A DNA stretch of 37,287 nt, from assembly GCA_021826425.1 (NCBI GenBank), contig JAKAZY010000004.1, positions 1 through 37,287 of the forward strand, given 5' to 3'. Shown here in pieces: positions 8,872 to 19,104 of this stretch. Positions within the stretch are counted from its first letter, which is position 1, and the number at the start of each line of letters is the position of its first letter. The translations under genes were made by a program, and so were the position numbers. The stretch comes from Pseudomonadota bacterium. Its GTDB lineage: Bacteria; Pseudomonadota; Alphaproteobacteria; Acetobacterales; Acetobacteraceae. Below the pieces are notes generated by a model that worked only from the letters and a program-made list of their open reading frames with translations, searched no databases and had not been told where the DNA came from.

Positions 8872-9357
8872 TTAATCCTGCGGCACCAGCACAATCACCG
8901 CCGCCTGCGCCGCTATGCCCTCGCCGCGCCCGGTGAAGCCCAGTTGCTCGGTTGTAGTGGCTTTTACGGAAACCAGATCGATGGAAACGCCCATCAGCGC
9001 CGCCAGCCGCTCGCGCATCGCCAAAGCGTGCGGGCCGATTTTCGGGCGCTCGCAGATGATCGTCACATCCGCATTGGCAAGCCGCCCGCCCCGTGCCGCG
9101 ATGCGCGCCGCCGCGTGGCGCAAAAACCGGGCGCTATCAGCGTCTTTCCAGGTATCCTCGCTAGGCGGAAAATGCCGCCCAATATCGCCCTCGGCCAACG
9201 CGCCATAAATGGCGTCGCATAGCGCATGGATGCCGACATCGGCATCCGAATGCCCCGCCAAGCCTTTTTCATGCGGGATTTTCACCCCGCAAATAATCAT
9301 GTCGCGATTTTCGGCCATGGCGTGAACGTCAAAACCGGTGCCGATGCGCGGGATCAT
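8872..9357 (-). CDS. ispF: 2-C-methyl-D-erythritol 2,4-cyclodiphosphate synthase
   Basis: [14 protein letters not shown]...[44 protein letters not shown]...[21 protein letters not shown] canonical IspF. Confidence 0.96.
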   Translation of the reverse strand: MIPRIGTGFDVHAMAENRDMIICGVKIPHEKGLAGHSDADVGIHALCDAIYGALAEGDIGRHFPPSEDTWKDADSARFLRHAAARIAARGGRLANADVTIICERPKIGPHALAMRERLAALMGVSIDLVSVKATTTEQLGFTGRGEGIAAQAAVIVLVPQD

Positions 9358-9460
9358 GCGTCTTCTCCTCAAATTACCGCGCCGGAATGCACGTATGGCG
9401 GCATTATCGTCAATAACCATCATTGCGCGGCGGGGCATTGGCAACTAATTTGCCCAAATC

Positions 9461-10516
9461 ATGAGCAACAGTACTTTCCCCATGATCCAACCGCTGACAA
9501 TCGGCCAAGGCCCCCGGCGGGTACGTCTGGAGTATCCAGTTATTCTCGCGCCGCTTTCGGGCGTGACCGACCTGCCCTTCCGCGCCTTGGTGAAGGCGCA
9601 AGGCGCCGGGCTGGTTGTGTCAGAAATGATCGCCTCCTGGGCAATGGTGCGGGAGAACCGCAACACGCTGCGCATGGCCGAGGTGGTTTCCGCGGGCGGC
9701 CCAAATTCCGTGCAGCTTGCCGGCTGCGACCCGGAGGCGATGGCCGAAGCCGCGAAAATCGCCGTGGGGCTGGGGGCGGACCTCATCGACATCAATTTTG
9801 GCTGCCCGGTTAAAAAAGTGGCCATTGGGCAATTGGCGGGCTCCTCGCTGATGCGCGACGAGGTGCTGGCCGGACGGATTCTGGAAGCCACCGTGCGCGC
9901 GGTGGACGTGCCGGTGACCTTAAAAATGCGCATGGGCTGGGACCATAACAGCCTGAACGCCCCCAATCTGGCGCGCATTGCCGAGCAGGCGGGCATCGCC
10001 ATGCTCACCGTACATGGCCGCACCCGTCAGCAATTCTACGAAGGTGTCGCGAACTGGGATTTCATCGCCGAGGTGAAAGCCGCCACCGCCCTGCCGGTGA
10101 TCGCCAATGGCGACATCACCAGCGAGCACAAAGCCGCGGAGGCTCTGCGCCGCTCGCGCGCTGATGGCGTGATGATCGGGCGCGGGGCGTATGGCCGCCC
10201 CTGGTTTTTGCAGCAGGTGATCGATTATCTCACCACCGGCAGCCTTACGGCCCCACCCTCCCTGGCTGAACAGAAAGAGATATTGCTGTGCCATTACCGC
10301 GCCATCCGCGCGCATTTCGGCGAGCAGGCGGGCACAAGGCTGGGGCGCAAGCATGTGGCCTGGTACAGCCAGGGGCTGCACAGCTCCGCTGGCTTTCGCG
10401 CCCAGATGAACCGGCTGGATTCCGGCGAGGCCGTGGAGGCGCTGATCCATCAATTCTACGATCCGCTGATCGAACAAGGCTTCATCCGGCAGGATGAGGT
10501 GGCGCTCGCGGCATGA
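9461..10516 (+). CDS. dusB: tRNA-dihydrouridine synthase (DusB / NifR3)
   Basis: VILAPLSGVTDLPFRALVKAQGAGLVVSEM...DINFGCPVKKV...TVHGRTRQQFY; located immediately upstream of ntrB. Confidence 0.95.
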   Translation: MSNSTFPMIQPLTIGQGPRRVRLEYPVILAPLSGVTDLPFRALVKAQGAGLVVSEMIASWAMVRENRNTLRMAEVVSAGGPNSVQLAGCDPEAMAEAAKIAVGLGADLIDINFGCPVKKVAIGQLAGSSLMRDEVLAGRILEATVRAVDVPVTLKMRMGWDHNSLNAPNLARIAEQAGIAMLTVHGRTRQQFYEGVANWDFIAEVKAATALPVIANGDITSEHKAAEALRRSRADGVMIGRGAYGRPWFLQQVIDYLTTGSLTAPPSLAEQKEILLCHYRAIRAHFGEQAGTRLGRKHVAWYSQGLHSSAGFRAQMNRLDSGEAVEALIHQFYDPLIEQGFIRQDEVALAA

Positions 10517-10559
10517 GGCGCATGAAAGCACAAGGCTGGACCAAGCGGAGCAAAGCGGC

Positions 10560-11702
10560 ATGAGCGGGTTTAAAAAAGCATTCAAAATCGTCCGCCGCGC
10601 GCCGCATGAAAAGCGGGTCCGGCTGGACCCCGCGCAAATTCTGGAAAACCTGCCCATCGCCGTGGTGGTGCTGGACGAGCAGGATGTGATCTCTGATGTA
10701 AATTACGCGGCGGAGGAGTTTTTCGGCGCCTCCAAAAATATTCTCCAGCACTCCAACCTGGGTGAATTGCTGCCGGTGGACCATCCAGTGTTTCTGATGA
10801 TGGAGCGCGCCCGCAGCGCCGGGGTGAGTATAGCCGAGCATGATTTGGTGCTGGAAGGCCCGCGCATGGCCCGGCGCGGCTGCACCGTGCTGGCCAGCCC
10901 GATGGACCAGCCCGGCTATGTGATGCTCACCTTCCAGGACGAATCCGCCGCCAAGGCGCTGGATCAGCAGATGTCCGCCCGCAATGCGGCGCGCTCCATC
11001 ACCGGCATGGCGGCCATTCTGGCGCATGAGGTGAAAAACCCGCTTTCTGGCATTCGCGGTGCGGCACAGCTTCTGGAACTCAACGCCGCCCCGCAAGACA
11101 AGGAACTCGCGGTGCTCATCCGCGACGAGGCAGACCGCATCCGCGCCATGGTGGAGCGCATGGAAACCTTCGGCGAGAAGAAGCTGGAACGTCAGGCGGT
11201 GAACATCCACCGGGTGCTGGAGCATGTACGCAAGCTGGCGGGCTCGGGTTTTGCCTCAAGCATCAAATTCGTCGAGACCTACGACCCTTCCTTGCCGCAT
11301 GTGCTGGGCGACCGCGACCAACTGATCCAGGTGCTGTTGAATCTGGTTAAGAACGCTGCCGAAGCGATTGCCGGCGGGGAGAGGCAGGATGGTGAAATTC
11401 ACCTCACCACCGGCTTTCAGCATGGCGTGCGGCTTTCCGCTTCCACCGGGCGCTCGCGCCCCAATCTGCCGCTTTTTGTTTCCGTGCGCGATAACGGCCC
11501 CGGCATCCCGGAGGATATCAGGCGGCATTTGTTCGAGCCGTTTGTCTCCACCAAGGCGGCGGGCTCGGGACTGGGCCTGGCACTGGTGGCAAAGATCATC
11601 GCCGATCATGGCGGGTTGATCGATGTCGATAGCCACCCCGGCCGCACGGAATTTCGTATCCATCTGCCCGTCTATGAAGACCCCGAAGAAGGCGTGAATT
11701 AA
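10560..11702 (+). CDS. ntrB: nitrogen regulation sensor kinase NtrB
   Basis: MSGFKKAFKIV...PAQILENLPIAVVVLDEQD (PAS), AILAHEVKNPLSGIRGAAQLLE, DNGPGIPEDIRRHLFEPF, GSGLGLAL. Confidence 0.94.
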   Translation: MSGFKKAFKIVRRAPHEKRVRLDPAQILENLPIAVVVLDEQDVISDVNYAAEEFFGASKNILQHSNLGELLPVDHPVFLMMERARSAGVSIAEHDLVLEGPRMARRGCTVLASPMDQPGYVMLTFQDESAAKALDQQMSARNAARSITGMAAILAHEVKNPLSGIRGAAQLLELNAAPQDKELAVLIRDEADRIRAMVERMETFGEKKLERQAVNIHRVLEHVRKLAGSGFASSIKFVETYDPSLPHVLGDRDQLIQVLLNLVKNAAEAIAGGERQDGEIHLTTGFQHGVRLSASTGRSRPNLPLFVSVRDNGPGIPEDIRRHLFEPFVSTKAAGSGLGLALVAKIIADHGGLIDVDSHPGRTEFRIHLPVYEDPEEGVN

Positions 11703-11705
11703 GTT

Positions 11706-13163
11706 ATGACGCTTCCCACCATACTCGTCGCCGATGATGACCGTTCGATCCGCACTGTGCTGACCCAGGCTTTGGGGCGCGCGGGGTATCAGGTCCGCGC
11801 CACCGCCTCCGCCGCCACTCTTTGGCGCTGGGTGGAAGATGGCGAAGGCGATGTTGCCATCACGGATGTTATCATGCCGGATGAAAACGGGCTGGACCTC
11901 ATTCCCCGCATCCGCCGCATCCGTCCGGAATTGCCGGTTATCGTGATGAGCGCGCAAAGCACGCTGACCACCGCCGTGCAGGCCACCCAGCGCGGGGCGT
12001 TTGAATATCTGCCCAAACCGTTCGATTTAGGTGATTTGCTGGCCGTGGTGGATCGGGCGTTAAAACAGCCGATGGCCCTGGCCGCCCTGCCTGGAGCGCG
12101 TAAGTCTTCAGCCGATGATGCAATGCCGCTGATCGGCCGCTCCCCTGCGATGCAGGAGATCTACCGGGTCATCGCGCGTCTTACCACCACCGACCTCACC
12201 GTCATGATCAACGGTGAATCCGGTGCCGGCAAGGAGCTGGTGGCGCGCGCCCTGCACGATTACGGGCGCCGCCGGCAAGGACCGTTCGTGGCCATCAACA
12301 TGGCCGCCATCCCGCGCGAGCTGATCGAGAGCGAGCTGTTTGGCCATGAGCGTGGCGCCTTTACCGGCGCCACCAACCGCCATATCGGGCGGTTTGAGCA
12401 GGCGGCGGGTGGCACGCTGTTTCTGGATGAAATCGGCGACATGCCGCCAGAAGCCCAGACCCGTCTGCTGCGCGTGTTGCAGGAAGGGGAGTTTATTACC
12501 GTCGGCGGCCGCCAGCCCATCCGTGCCAATGCCCGCATCGTGGCGGCCACCCACCGGGATCTGCGGTCGCTCATCCGCTCCGGCCAGTTCCGCGAGGATC
12601 TGTTCTACCGGCTCAACGTGGTGCCGATCCGGCTGCCGCCTTTGCGCGAGCGCCCGGATGACATCCCCGTGCTGGCGCAGCATTTCATGGGCAAGGCGCA
12701 GGCCGAGGGGCTGCCGGCGAAGACCATCGACACGGCGGCGATGGCGCTGCTCTCCGCCTATCGCTGGCCGGGCAATGTGCGCGAGCTGGAAAACGTGATC
12801 CGCCGACTGGCCGCGCTGGTGCCGCAGCCGGTTATCACCGAGGAGATCATCGCCCAAGAGCTGACGGATTATGCCCCGATGGACGAACCCGCAGCCCCGA
12901 TTTCCGGCGAGGAGGGCGACAACATGACCATGGTTGTCGAGCGCCATATCGCCCGGCTGTTAGCCTCCTTACGCGAATCCGGCGAGGAGGGCGTGCTGTA
13001 TGAACGCGCCTTGGCTGATCTGGAGCGTCCGCTGATCCGCATGACCCTGGCTGAAACCAGGGGCAACCAGATCCGCGCCGCCGCCTTGCTCGGCCTCAAC
13101 CGCAACACCTTGCGCAAGAAAATCCGCCAGCATGGCATAGGGGTGCAGCGTCGTGTCGGTTAA
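11706..13163 (+). CDS. ntrC: nitrogen regulation response regulator NtrC
   Basis: Receiver [17 protein letters not shown]+ [21 protein letters not shown] loop present, C-terminal Fis-type [22 protein letters not shown]. Confidence 0.95.
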   Translation: MTLPTILVADDDRSIRTVLTQALGRAGYQVRATASAATLWRWVEDGEGDVAITDVIMPDENGLDLIPRIRRIRPELPVIVMSAQSTLTTAVQATQRGAFEYLPKPFDLGDLLAVVDRALKQPMALAALPGARKSSADDAMPLIGRSPAMQEIYRVIARLTTTDLTVMINGESGAGKELVARALHDYGRRRQGPFVAINMAAIPRELIESELFGHERGAFTGATNRHIGRFEQAAGGTLFLDEIGDMPPEAQTRLLRVLQEGEFITVGGRQPIRANARIVAATHRDLRSLIRSGQFREDLFYRLNVVPIRLPPLRERPDDIPVLAQHFMGKAQAEGLPAKTIDTAAMALLSAYRWPGNVRELENVIRRLAALVPQPVITEEIIAQELTDYAPMDEPAAPISGEEGDNMTMVVERHIARLLASLRESGEEGVLYERALADLERPLIRMTLAETRGNQIRAAALLGLNRNTLRKKIRQHGIGVQRRVG

Positions 13164-13184
13164 AACCTTGCGGCGCTGGGTGGG

Positions 13185-15413
13185 ATGAGCGACCACCCGC
13201 CGGAAACCGAAAGACCATCGCCCTCCAGGCTCGCCTGGGCGGCGGATCTGATGCTGGGGCGGGTGGCAACCCTGCTGGTCGCCTCGGTCGCGCTGGCACT
13301 CGGCATCATCACCTTCGCCCTGCTGGCGGGGCGGGTGCGCATGCCCATGCATTCTGGCGGGGCCGTGGCTCTCATCGTCGCGGATTTCGCGGCCTTGCTG
13401 CTGTTGATTTTGGTGCTGGCCGGGCGCGTGACCAGGGTGATGCTGGAGCACCGACGTGGTGCTGCGGGTGCGGGGCTGCATGTGCGCCTGGTGCTGCTGT
13501 TCGGCGGCGTGGCGGCGGTACCCGCCGTGCTGGTAGCCATTTTCGCCATTGTCTTCTTCAATTTCGGCATCCAGGCCTGGTTCAATAATCGGGTACAGAC
13601 GGCCCTGGCCGAAAGCGACCAAGTGGCGCAAGGCTACCTCACGGAGCATGAGAACGACATCAGGCTCGATGCCCTGGCGATGGCAAACGATCTATCCCAG
13701 GCCGGGTCGGTCTTCTTTGGCGACCCCAACGAGTTCGCCTCCTATCTTGTTGGCCAGACCTCCACGCGCGGTCTCACCCAGGCGGTTATTTTTGACCCGC
13801 TGACCGGGCAGGTGATCGCCTCCGCCGGGCTGTTCGCGGGGATGGCGGCCAGCATCCCGGACCATAACGCCATCGCCCAGGCCAATAGCGGCGAGGTGCC
13901 TGTGATCAGCCCGCATGGCAGCACGGTTGAACAGGCGGTCATCAAGCTCGACATCACGCCGCCCTTGATGTTGATGGTGGAGAAGCCGATCGACCCGGCG
14001 ATTCTGGACCATGTCAACAAAACGACCCAGGCGGTAGCCGAATATCAGCGCCTCGCCAAAAACCGCTCGCAGCTGGAGGTTTCCTTCGCGCTGATCATCG
14101 CGGTGCTCACGCTGCTCGTGCTCTCGGCTCTCGTCGGTTTTGGCCTCGTCATCGCCAACCAGATCGCCAAGCCGCTTGGGCATCTTATCCGCGCCGCGGA
14201 ATCCGTACGACAAGGCGACCTCGACGTACAGGTGCCTGAGCACGCCACGGGGGACGAGATGGAAGGGCTTTCGCGCGCATTCAACCGCATGACCGCCCAG
14301 CTTGCCGCACAGCGGGGCGAGCTGCTGGACGTGAACAACCAGCTCGACGAGCGGCGGCGCTTTACCGAGACGGTGCTGGCCGGCGTTTCCGCCGGTGTTA
14401 TCGGGCTGGACGCGCAAGGGCGAATCGAATTGCCTAACCGCGCCGCCTCGGAGCTGCTGCAGCTCGACCTTTTGCCCCGGACCGGACAAAATCTAGCCGG
14501 GGTTGTGCCAGAATTCGCACCTCTCATGGCATCCGTGATGGCCAACCCGGAACGCCCCGCCACGGCGCAAATCGAACACGGCATGGGCGTCGCCAAGCGC
14601 GTGCTGCTGGTACGAATTGGTGCCGAGATGAAGGAAGGTATCGCGGATGGTTTCATCGTGACCTTCGATAACGTGACCGAGCTGATGTCCGCGCAGCGCA
14701 AGGCCGCCTGGGCAGATATCGCGCGCCGGATTGCGCATGAGATCAAAAACCCGCTCACCCCTATCCAGCTCTCCGCCGAGCGGCTGAAACGCCGCTTTGC
14801 CAAGGAGATCACCTCCGACCCTGAAAGCTTTACCCAATGCGCTGAGACCATCGTGCGGCATGTGGGCGATATCGGCCGGATGGTGGATGAATTTTCCTCC
14901 TTCGCCCGCATGCCGCAGCCGGTGATGCGCCCGGAATCACTGGAGCGGCTTGCCCGCGAGGCGATGGTGCTGCAGCGTGTGGCGAAACGGGACATTGAGT
15001 GGAGCGTAGAGATCGACACCCCTTTACGCGCCCAATGCGACCGCCGGCTGATCGGCCAGGCGCTGACGAATCTCTTGCAGAATGCCGCAGATGCGGTCGA
15101 AATGCGCGAAGGGGCGCGCCATGTTGCCTTGCGCCTTTACAGGCAAGGTGAGATGGCGGTGCTTAGCGTGACCGATGACGGGGTTGGCCTGCCGGAGACC
15201 GGACGGGACCGGCTGACCGAGCCTTATGTGACCCATAAGCCGAAAGGCACCGGCCTCGGGCTTGCCATTGTCGCCAAGATCATGGAGGACCACGGCGGGC
15301 GGCTTGAACTCAAAACCGCGCCGGGCGGAACCGGCGCCGAGGTCTGTTTGATTTTGCCAGCTCTACCGGAGACTGAGATGCTGGAGGATGCGAAGGAGTT
15401 GCCCGCCCGATGA
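13185..15413 (+). CDS. ntrY: sensor histidine kinase NtrY
   Basis: N-terminal TM segments, HAMP, RRIAHEIKNPLTPIQLSAERLKRRF; between ntrC and ntrX. Confidence 0.93.
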   Translation: MSDHPPETERPSPSRLAWAADLMLGRVATLLVASVALALGIITFALLAGRVRMPMHSGGAVALIVADFAALLLLILVLAGRVTRVMLEHRRGAAGAGLHVRLVLLFGGVAAVPAVLVAIFAIVFFNFGIQAWFNNRVQTALAESDQVAQGYLTEHENDIRLDALAMANDLSQAGSVFFGDPNEFASYLVGQTSTRGLTQAVIFDPLTGQVIASAGLFAGMAASIPDHNAIAQANSGEVPVISPHGSTVEQAVIKLDITPPLMLMVEKPIDPAILDHVNKTTQAVAEYQRLAKNRSQLEVSFALIIAVLTLLVLSALVGFGLVIANQIAKPLGHLIRAAESVRQGDLDVQVPEHATGDEMEGLSRAFNRMTAQLAAQRGELLDVNNQLDERRRFTETVLAGVSAGVIGLDAQGRIELPNRAASELLQLDLLPRTGQNLAGVVPEFAPLMASVMANPERPATAQIEHGMGVAKRVLLVRIGAEMKEGIADGFIVTFDNVTELMSAQRKAAWADIARRIAHEIKNPLTPIQLSAERLKRRFAKEITSDPESFTQCAETIVRHVGDIGRMVDEFSSFARMPQPVMRPESLERLAREAMVLQRVAKRDIEWSVEIDTPLRAQCDRRLIGQALTNLLQNAADAVEMREGARHVALRLYRQGEMAVLSVTDDGVGLPETGRDRLTEPYVTHKPKGTGLGLAIVAKIMEDHGGRLELKTAPGGTGAEVCLILPALPETEMLEDAKELPAR

Positions 15414-16795
15414 CCGAGATTTTAATCGTGGATGACGAGCCGGATATCCGGATGCTGGTCGAAGCGATTCTCAAAGATGAGGGTTACGAAGCCCGTAGCG
15501 CCGGCACCTCGGACGAGGCGCTGGCCGCGTATCGTGCGCGCCGCCCCTCCCTGGTGATTCTTGATGTCTGGCTGCAGGGCTCCAAGCTGGATGGTATCGG
15601 TATTCTGGACGTACTGCACCAGGAGGTGCCGCGCGTGCCGGTGGTGATGATCTCCGGCCATGGAACAATCGAAACCGCGGTTGCCGCCATCCAACGCGGT
15701 GCTTACGATTTCATTGAAAAACCATTCAATTCAGACCGTCTGCTGCTGGTGGTGAAACGCGCGCTGGAGGCCGCCAAACTGGAGCGCGAGAATGCCGAGC
15801 TGCGCCTGCGCGTGGGCAGCGACACTGACCTGACTGGCGAAGGCCATGGCATAGCCAGCCTGCGCAACGCGGTGGAGAAAGTTGCCCCCACCGGCTCACG
15901 CGTGCTGATCTCCGGCCCGCCGGGTTCGGGCAAGGAGACCGTGGCGCGGATAATCCACGCCAAGTCTCGCCGGGCGGATGGTCCCTTCGTGGTGATGAAC
16001 TGCGCCATTCTGGCACCGGAAAAATTCGAGGCGGAGCTGTTTGGCATCGAAGCTGGAACAGAAGCCCCGCGCAAGCAGGGCGTGCTGGAACGCGCCCATG
16101 GCGGCACCCTGCTGCTCGACGAAGTTTCCGAATTACCCATGGAGATGCAGAGCAAAATCGCCCGCGTGCTGCAGGACCAGAGCTTTGAGCGCGTGGGTGG
16201 CGCTACGAGGGTGAAGGTGGATATCCGCGTGCTCGCCACCACGGCAAAGGACCTCCAGGCTGAAATCACGGAAGGCCGTTTCCGGGAAGATTTGTATTAC
16301 AGGCTTTGCGTGGTCCCGCTGCGCGTGCCGCCCTTGAAGGAGCGGCGAGAGGATATTCCCGCCCTGGCCAATCATTTCCTGCAACACGCAGCGGAGATTT
16401 CCGGCCTGCCGGCCCGCTGCCTGGCCTCGGATGCCGTGGCGGCGTTGCAGGCGCATGACTGGCCGGGCAATGCCCGGCAGCTGCGCAACGTGATGGACTG
16501 GCTGATGATCATGCGCTCAAACGAGCCGGGAGAGCTGTTCCATGCCGAGCATCTGCCAACCGAGCTTGCCGCCCACGCGCCGCGCGCTTTAGCCATCGAC
16601 CCGGCGGCGGACGTAATGGCGCTGCCGCTGCGTGAGGCGCGGGATGTGTTCGAAACGCAATATCTGCAGGCTCAGCTTCTGCGCTTTGGCGGCAACATCT
16701 CGCGCACGGCGAATTTTGTCGGCATGGAACGCAGCGCCCTGCACCGCAAGCTGAAGCAGCTTGGCATTGGTGCCGCCGAGGACAAGGTGGCCTGA
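15410..16795 (+). CDS. ntrX: NtrX response regulator
   Basis: Receiver ILIVDDEPDIRMLVEAIL; AAA+ domain; Fis-type C-terminus; ATGA overlap with ntrY. Confidence 0.94.
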   Translation: MTEILIVDDEPDIRMLVEAILKDEGYEARSAGTSDEALAAYRARRPSLVILDVWLQGSKLDGIGILDVLHQEVPRVPVVMISGHGTIETAVAAIQRGAYDFIEKPFNSDRLLLVVKRALEAAKLERENAELRLRVGSDTDLTGEGHGIASLRNAVEKVAPTGSRVLISGPPGSGKETVARIIHAKSRRADGPFVVMNCAILAPEKFEAELFGIEAGTEAPRKQGVLERAHGGTLLLDEVSELPMEMQSKIARVLQDQSFERVGGATRVKVDIRVLATTAKDLQAEITEGRFREDLYYRLCVVPLRVPPLKERREDIPALANHFLQHAAEISGLPARCLASDAVAALQAHDWPGNARQLRNVMDWLMIMRSNEPGELFHAEHLPTELAAHAPRALAIDPAADVMALPLREARDVFETQYLQAQLLRFGGNISRTANFVGMERSALHRKLKQLGIGAAEDKVA

Positions 16796-16811
16796 ACGCG
16801 TGCCTGACGAC

Positions 16812-16935
16812 TGAGAGCAATATGCGTTTAGAGAGCGATGACTTTAGGTTCGCTCAATTTGTCAGCGAGCCTGAAGTCTGAATCGCCCTCTATCTCATTG
16901 TTTTAGTGGCGGATTCAGATTTTAGAGAGGATCGC
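16812..16935. repeat. dispersed palindromic repeat copy R5
   Basis: GAGAGCAATATGCGTTTAGAGAGCGATGACTTTAGGTTCGCTCAATTTGTCAGCGAGCCTGAAGTCTGAATCGCCCTCTATCTCATTGTTTTAGTGGCGGATTCAGATTTTAGAG; near-identical blocks in R3 and (inverted) R7. Confidence 0.85.
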
Positions 16936-16946
16936 ACTCACGCGGT

Positions 16947-18398
16947 TCACGCGGTGCGCTCTTGTTCTTTGCTTTGGCGATCCTCTTTATATACCGGAAT
17001 CGAGATGATGGCGCGTAGGCCAGGATGATTATCCTGCAGGTACAGCGTGCCGTTATGAAGCTGGGCAACGGCCACGACCAGCGCCAACCCCAGGCCTGAG
17101 CCCGCGGTGTTACGCGCTGACTCGGCACGGAAGAATCGCTGCGTTGCGCGGACCTTGTCCGTCTCCGCGATGCCGGGCCCGCGGTCGGCCACCGTGATCT
17201 GCACCACGTTGCCAGTTATCCTGGCTGAGAAATTGATGACTGTGAGGGATTCCGAAAACTTTAAAGCATTGTCGAGAAGATTCACCACCGCTTGCTGGAT
17301 CAGGTCGCGGTCCGCCAGCACCGGCAGCGGCTCGGTGATCTCGGTATGAAGCACGATCTGCTTGTCCTCGGCAACGGCGCGATAAAGCTCATCAAGATCC
17401 AGCAGCACCGGCGCCAGGTTGATGGGCGCGAAAGCCGCGCGGCGCGAGCCGGCCTCGATTTCTGAAATGCGCAATAACGCCTCGAAGACCGATACGATAC
17501 CATCGAGATCCTGGGTCGCGCGGTCGATGGCCGCCTGCATCTCCTCTTTGGTGCTGGCATGCAGTGCGGCATCCTCAAGCCGGCTGCGGGCGCGTGTAAC
17601 CGGCGTACGCAGATCATGCGCGATGGCGTTGGAAACGTGGCGCACTCCATCCATCAACCGGGCGATGCGATCCAGCATTTCGTTGATGGACATCGCCAAC
17701 TCATCGAATTCATCGCCCACGCCGCTCACCGGAACGCGGCGGGAAATATCGCCCCTGGCGATGGCCCCGGTGGTGGCGGAAATATTCCTGATAGTCCGCC
17801 GGAACACCGAGCGGATGAACAGCGCACCCAGAATACCCAGCGCCATCATCAGGCTCAACGCCCAGATCAGCCCAGCTCGCAGCACGTTGCGCAGCTCCAG
17901 CCGCGCCCGCACATCCCGCCCCACCAGCAATCTCATCCCGCCGGGCAACGCCTGAACCTGCAGCAGCGCCACGGAAGCGACGCCCTGGCGCGTCACCGGC
18001 AGCTCGTACCAGACATTATCCTGTGTCAGGCCAGCCGGCCAATGGTCAAGATTGCCGATCAGAATCTGGCCGGTGGCACTCAGCAAGAGATAGATGCCAT
18101 CTGGCTCGGATTCATTAGTCAGCCGGTTATGAATATCCGTTTCGAGCAAAGGCAGGCCGCCCAGCGCCTCCTGCTCCAGCAATGTCTGTGAATCGCTATG
18201 TATGGCATTCTGGACTTGGTGCTGCAGCAACCCCAGCGTGGAATACCAAAGTGCCACCGCCAGCACGAAGGCAGAGACACCGAAAACCCCCGCGTATACC
18301 AGGGCAAAACGCACCCCCGCGGAGCGGAACAATGCCCCCCGCCCGCGGTCGCCAACGGGTGGAGCCCCGCTGGCGGAAGCTGGGCCATGCCACGCCAT
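16947..18398 (-). CDS. HAMP-domain sensor histidine kinase
   Basis: SNAIAHDLRTPVTRARSRLEDA, ADRGPGIAETDK, GSGLGLALVVAVAQLHNG; 483 aa. Confidence 0.93.
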   Translation of the reverse strand: MAWHGPASASGAPPVGDRGRGALFRSAGVRFALVYAGVFGVSAFVLAVALWYSTLGLLQHQVQNAIHSDSQTLLEQEALGGLPLLETDIHNRLTNESEPDGIYLLLSATGQILIGNLDHWPAGLTQDNVWYELPVTRQGVASVALLQVQALPGGMRLLVGRDVRARLELRNVLRAGLIWALSLMMALGILGALFIRSVFRRTIRNISATTGAIARGDISRRVPVSGVGDEFDELAMSINEMLDRIARLMDGVRHVSNAIAHDLRTPVTRARSRLEDAALHASTKEEMQAAIDRATQDLDGIVSVFEALLRISEIEAGSRRAAFAPINLAPVLLDLDELYRAVAEDKQIVLHTEITEPLPVLADRDLIQQAVVNLLDNALKFSESLTVINFSARITGNVVQITVADRGPGIAETDKVRATQRFFRAESARNTAGSGLGLALVVAVAQLHNGTLYLQDNHPGLRAIISIPVYKEDRQSKEQERTA

Positions 18399-18418
18399 GG
18401 CTATCTGGTCATCCAGCC

Positions 18419-19102
18419 CTAGGCGTCTTCCGCACGCAACATGTAGCCGGCGTTGCGCACCGTGTGCAGCAGCGACGTCTCGAAGGGCTTATCGACCTTC
18501 TGGCGCAACCGCGAGACATGCACGTCGATCACGTTTGTCTGCGGGTCGAAATGATAATCCCATACGCCTTCCAGCAGCATGGTGCGGGTGACCACCTGGC
18601 CAGCATGGCGCATCAGATACTCCAGCAGCCGGAACTCGCGCGGCTGCAGATCGATCTTCTGTGTACCGCGCCGCACGGAGCGCGAGAGCAGATCCATCTC
18701 CAGATCCCCCACCTGCAGACGGGTGGCCGGGCCATCGCTCTTGCCCCGGCGGGTCAGCGCTTCCACGCGGGCCAGCAACTCGGCGAAGGCAAACGGTTTG
18801 GTGAGGTAGTCATCACCACCGGCCTTCAGCCCTTTTACGCGGTCATCCACTTGCCCGAGCGCGGAGAGAAACAGCACCGGAGTGGCGTTGTCCTGGCCTC
18901 GCAATGTTTCCAGCAAACGCAAACCGTCGATGCCGCCTGGCAGCATGCGATCCAGGATGATTGCGTCGAAATTCTCCGACGCCGCCAGGAACAGGCCGTC
19001 TCGGCCATTATCGGCATGTTCCACCGTGTGCCCGGCTTCGCGCAGGCCCTTCAGGACGAACCCAGCCACATCCCTGTCGTCTTCAACGACGAGTATCCGC
19101 AT
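18419..19102 (-). CDS. OmpR/PhoB-family response regulator
   Basis: MRILVVEDDRDVAGFVLKGL...ILDRMLPG...YLTKPFAFAELLARVEAL; winged helix VTRTMLLEGVWDYHFDPQTNVIDVHVSRLRQKVD. Confidence 0.95.
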   Translation of the reverse strand: MRILVVEDDRDVAGFVLKGLREAGHTVEHADNGRDGLFLAASENFDAIILDRMLPGGIDGLRLLETLRGQDNATPVLFLSALGQVDDRVKGLKAGGDDYLTKPFAFAELLARVEALTRRGKSDGPATRLQVGDLEMDLLSRSVRRGTQKIDLQPREFRLLEYLMRHAGQVVTRTMLLEGVWDYHFDPQTNVIDVHVSRLRQKVDKPFETSLLHTVRNAGYMLRAEDA

Positions 19103-19104
19103 CT

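Noticed and set aside
12108-12947. Long antisense ORFs across ntrC, ntrY, dusB, murI and other genes
   Set aside because: Common in GC-rich genomes; low-complexity His/Arg/Gly-rich translations with no domain signatures.
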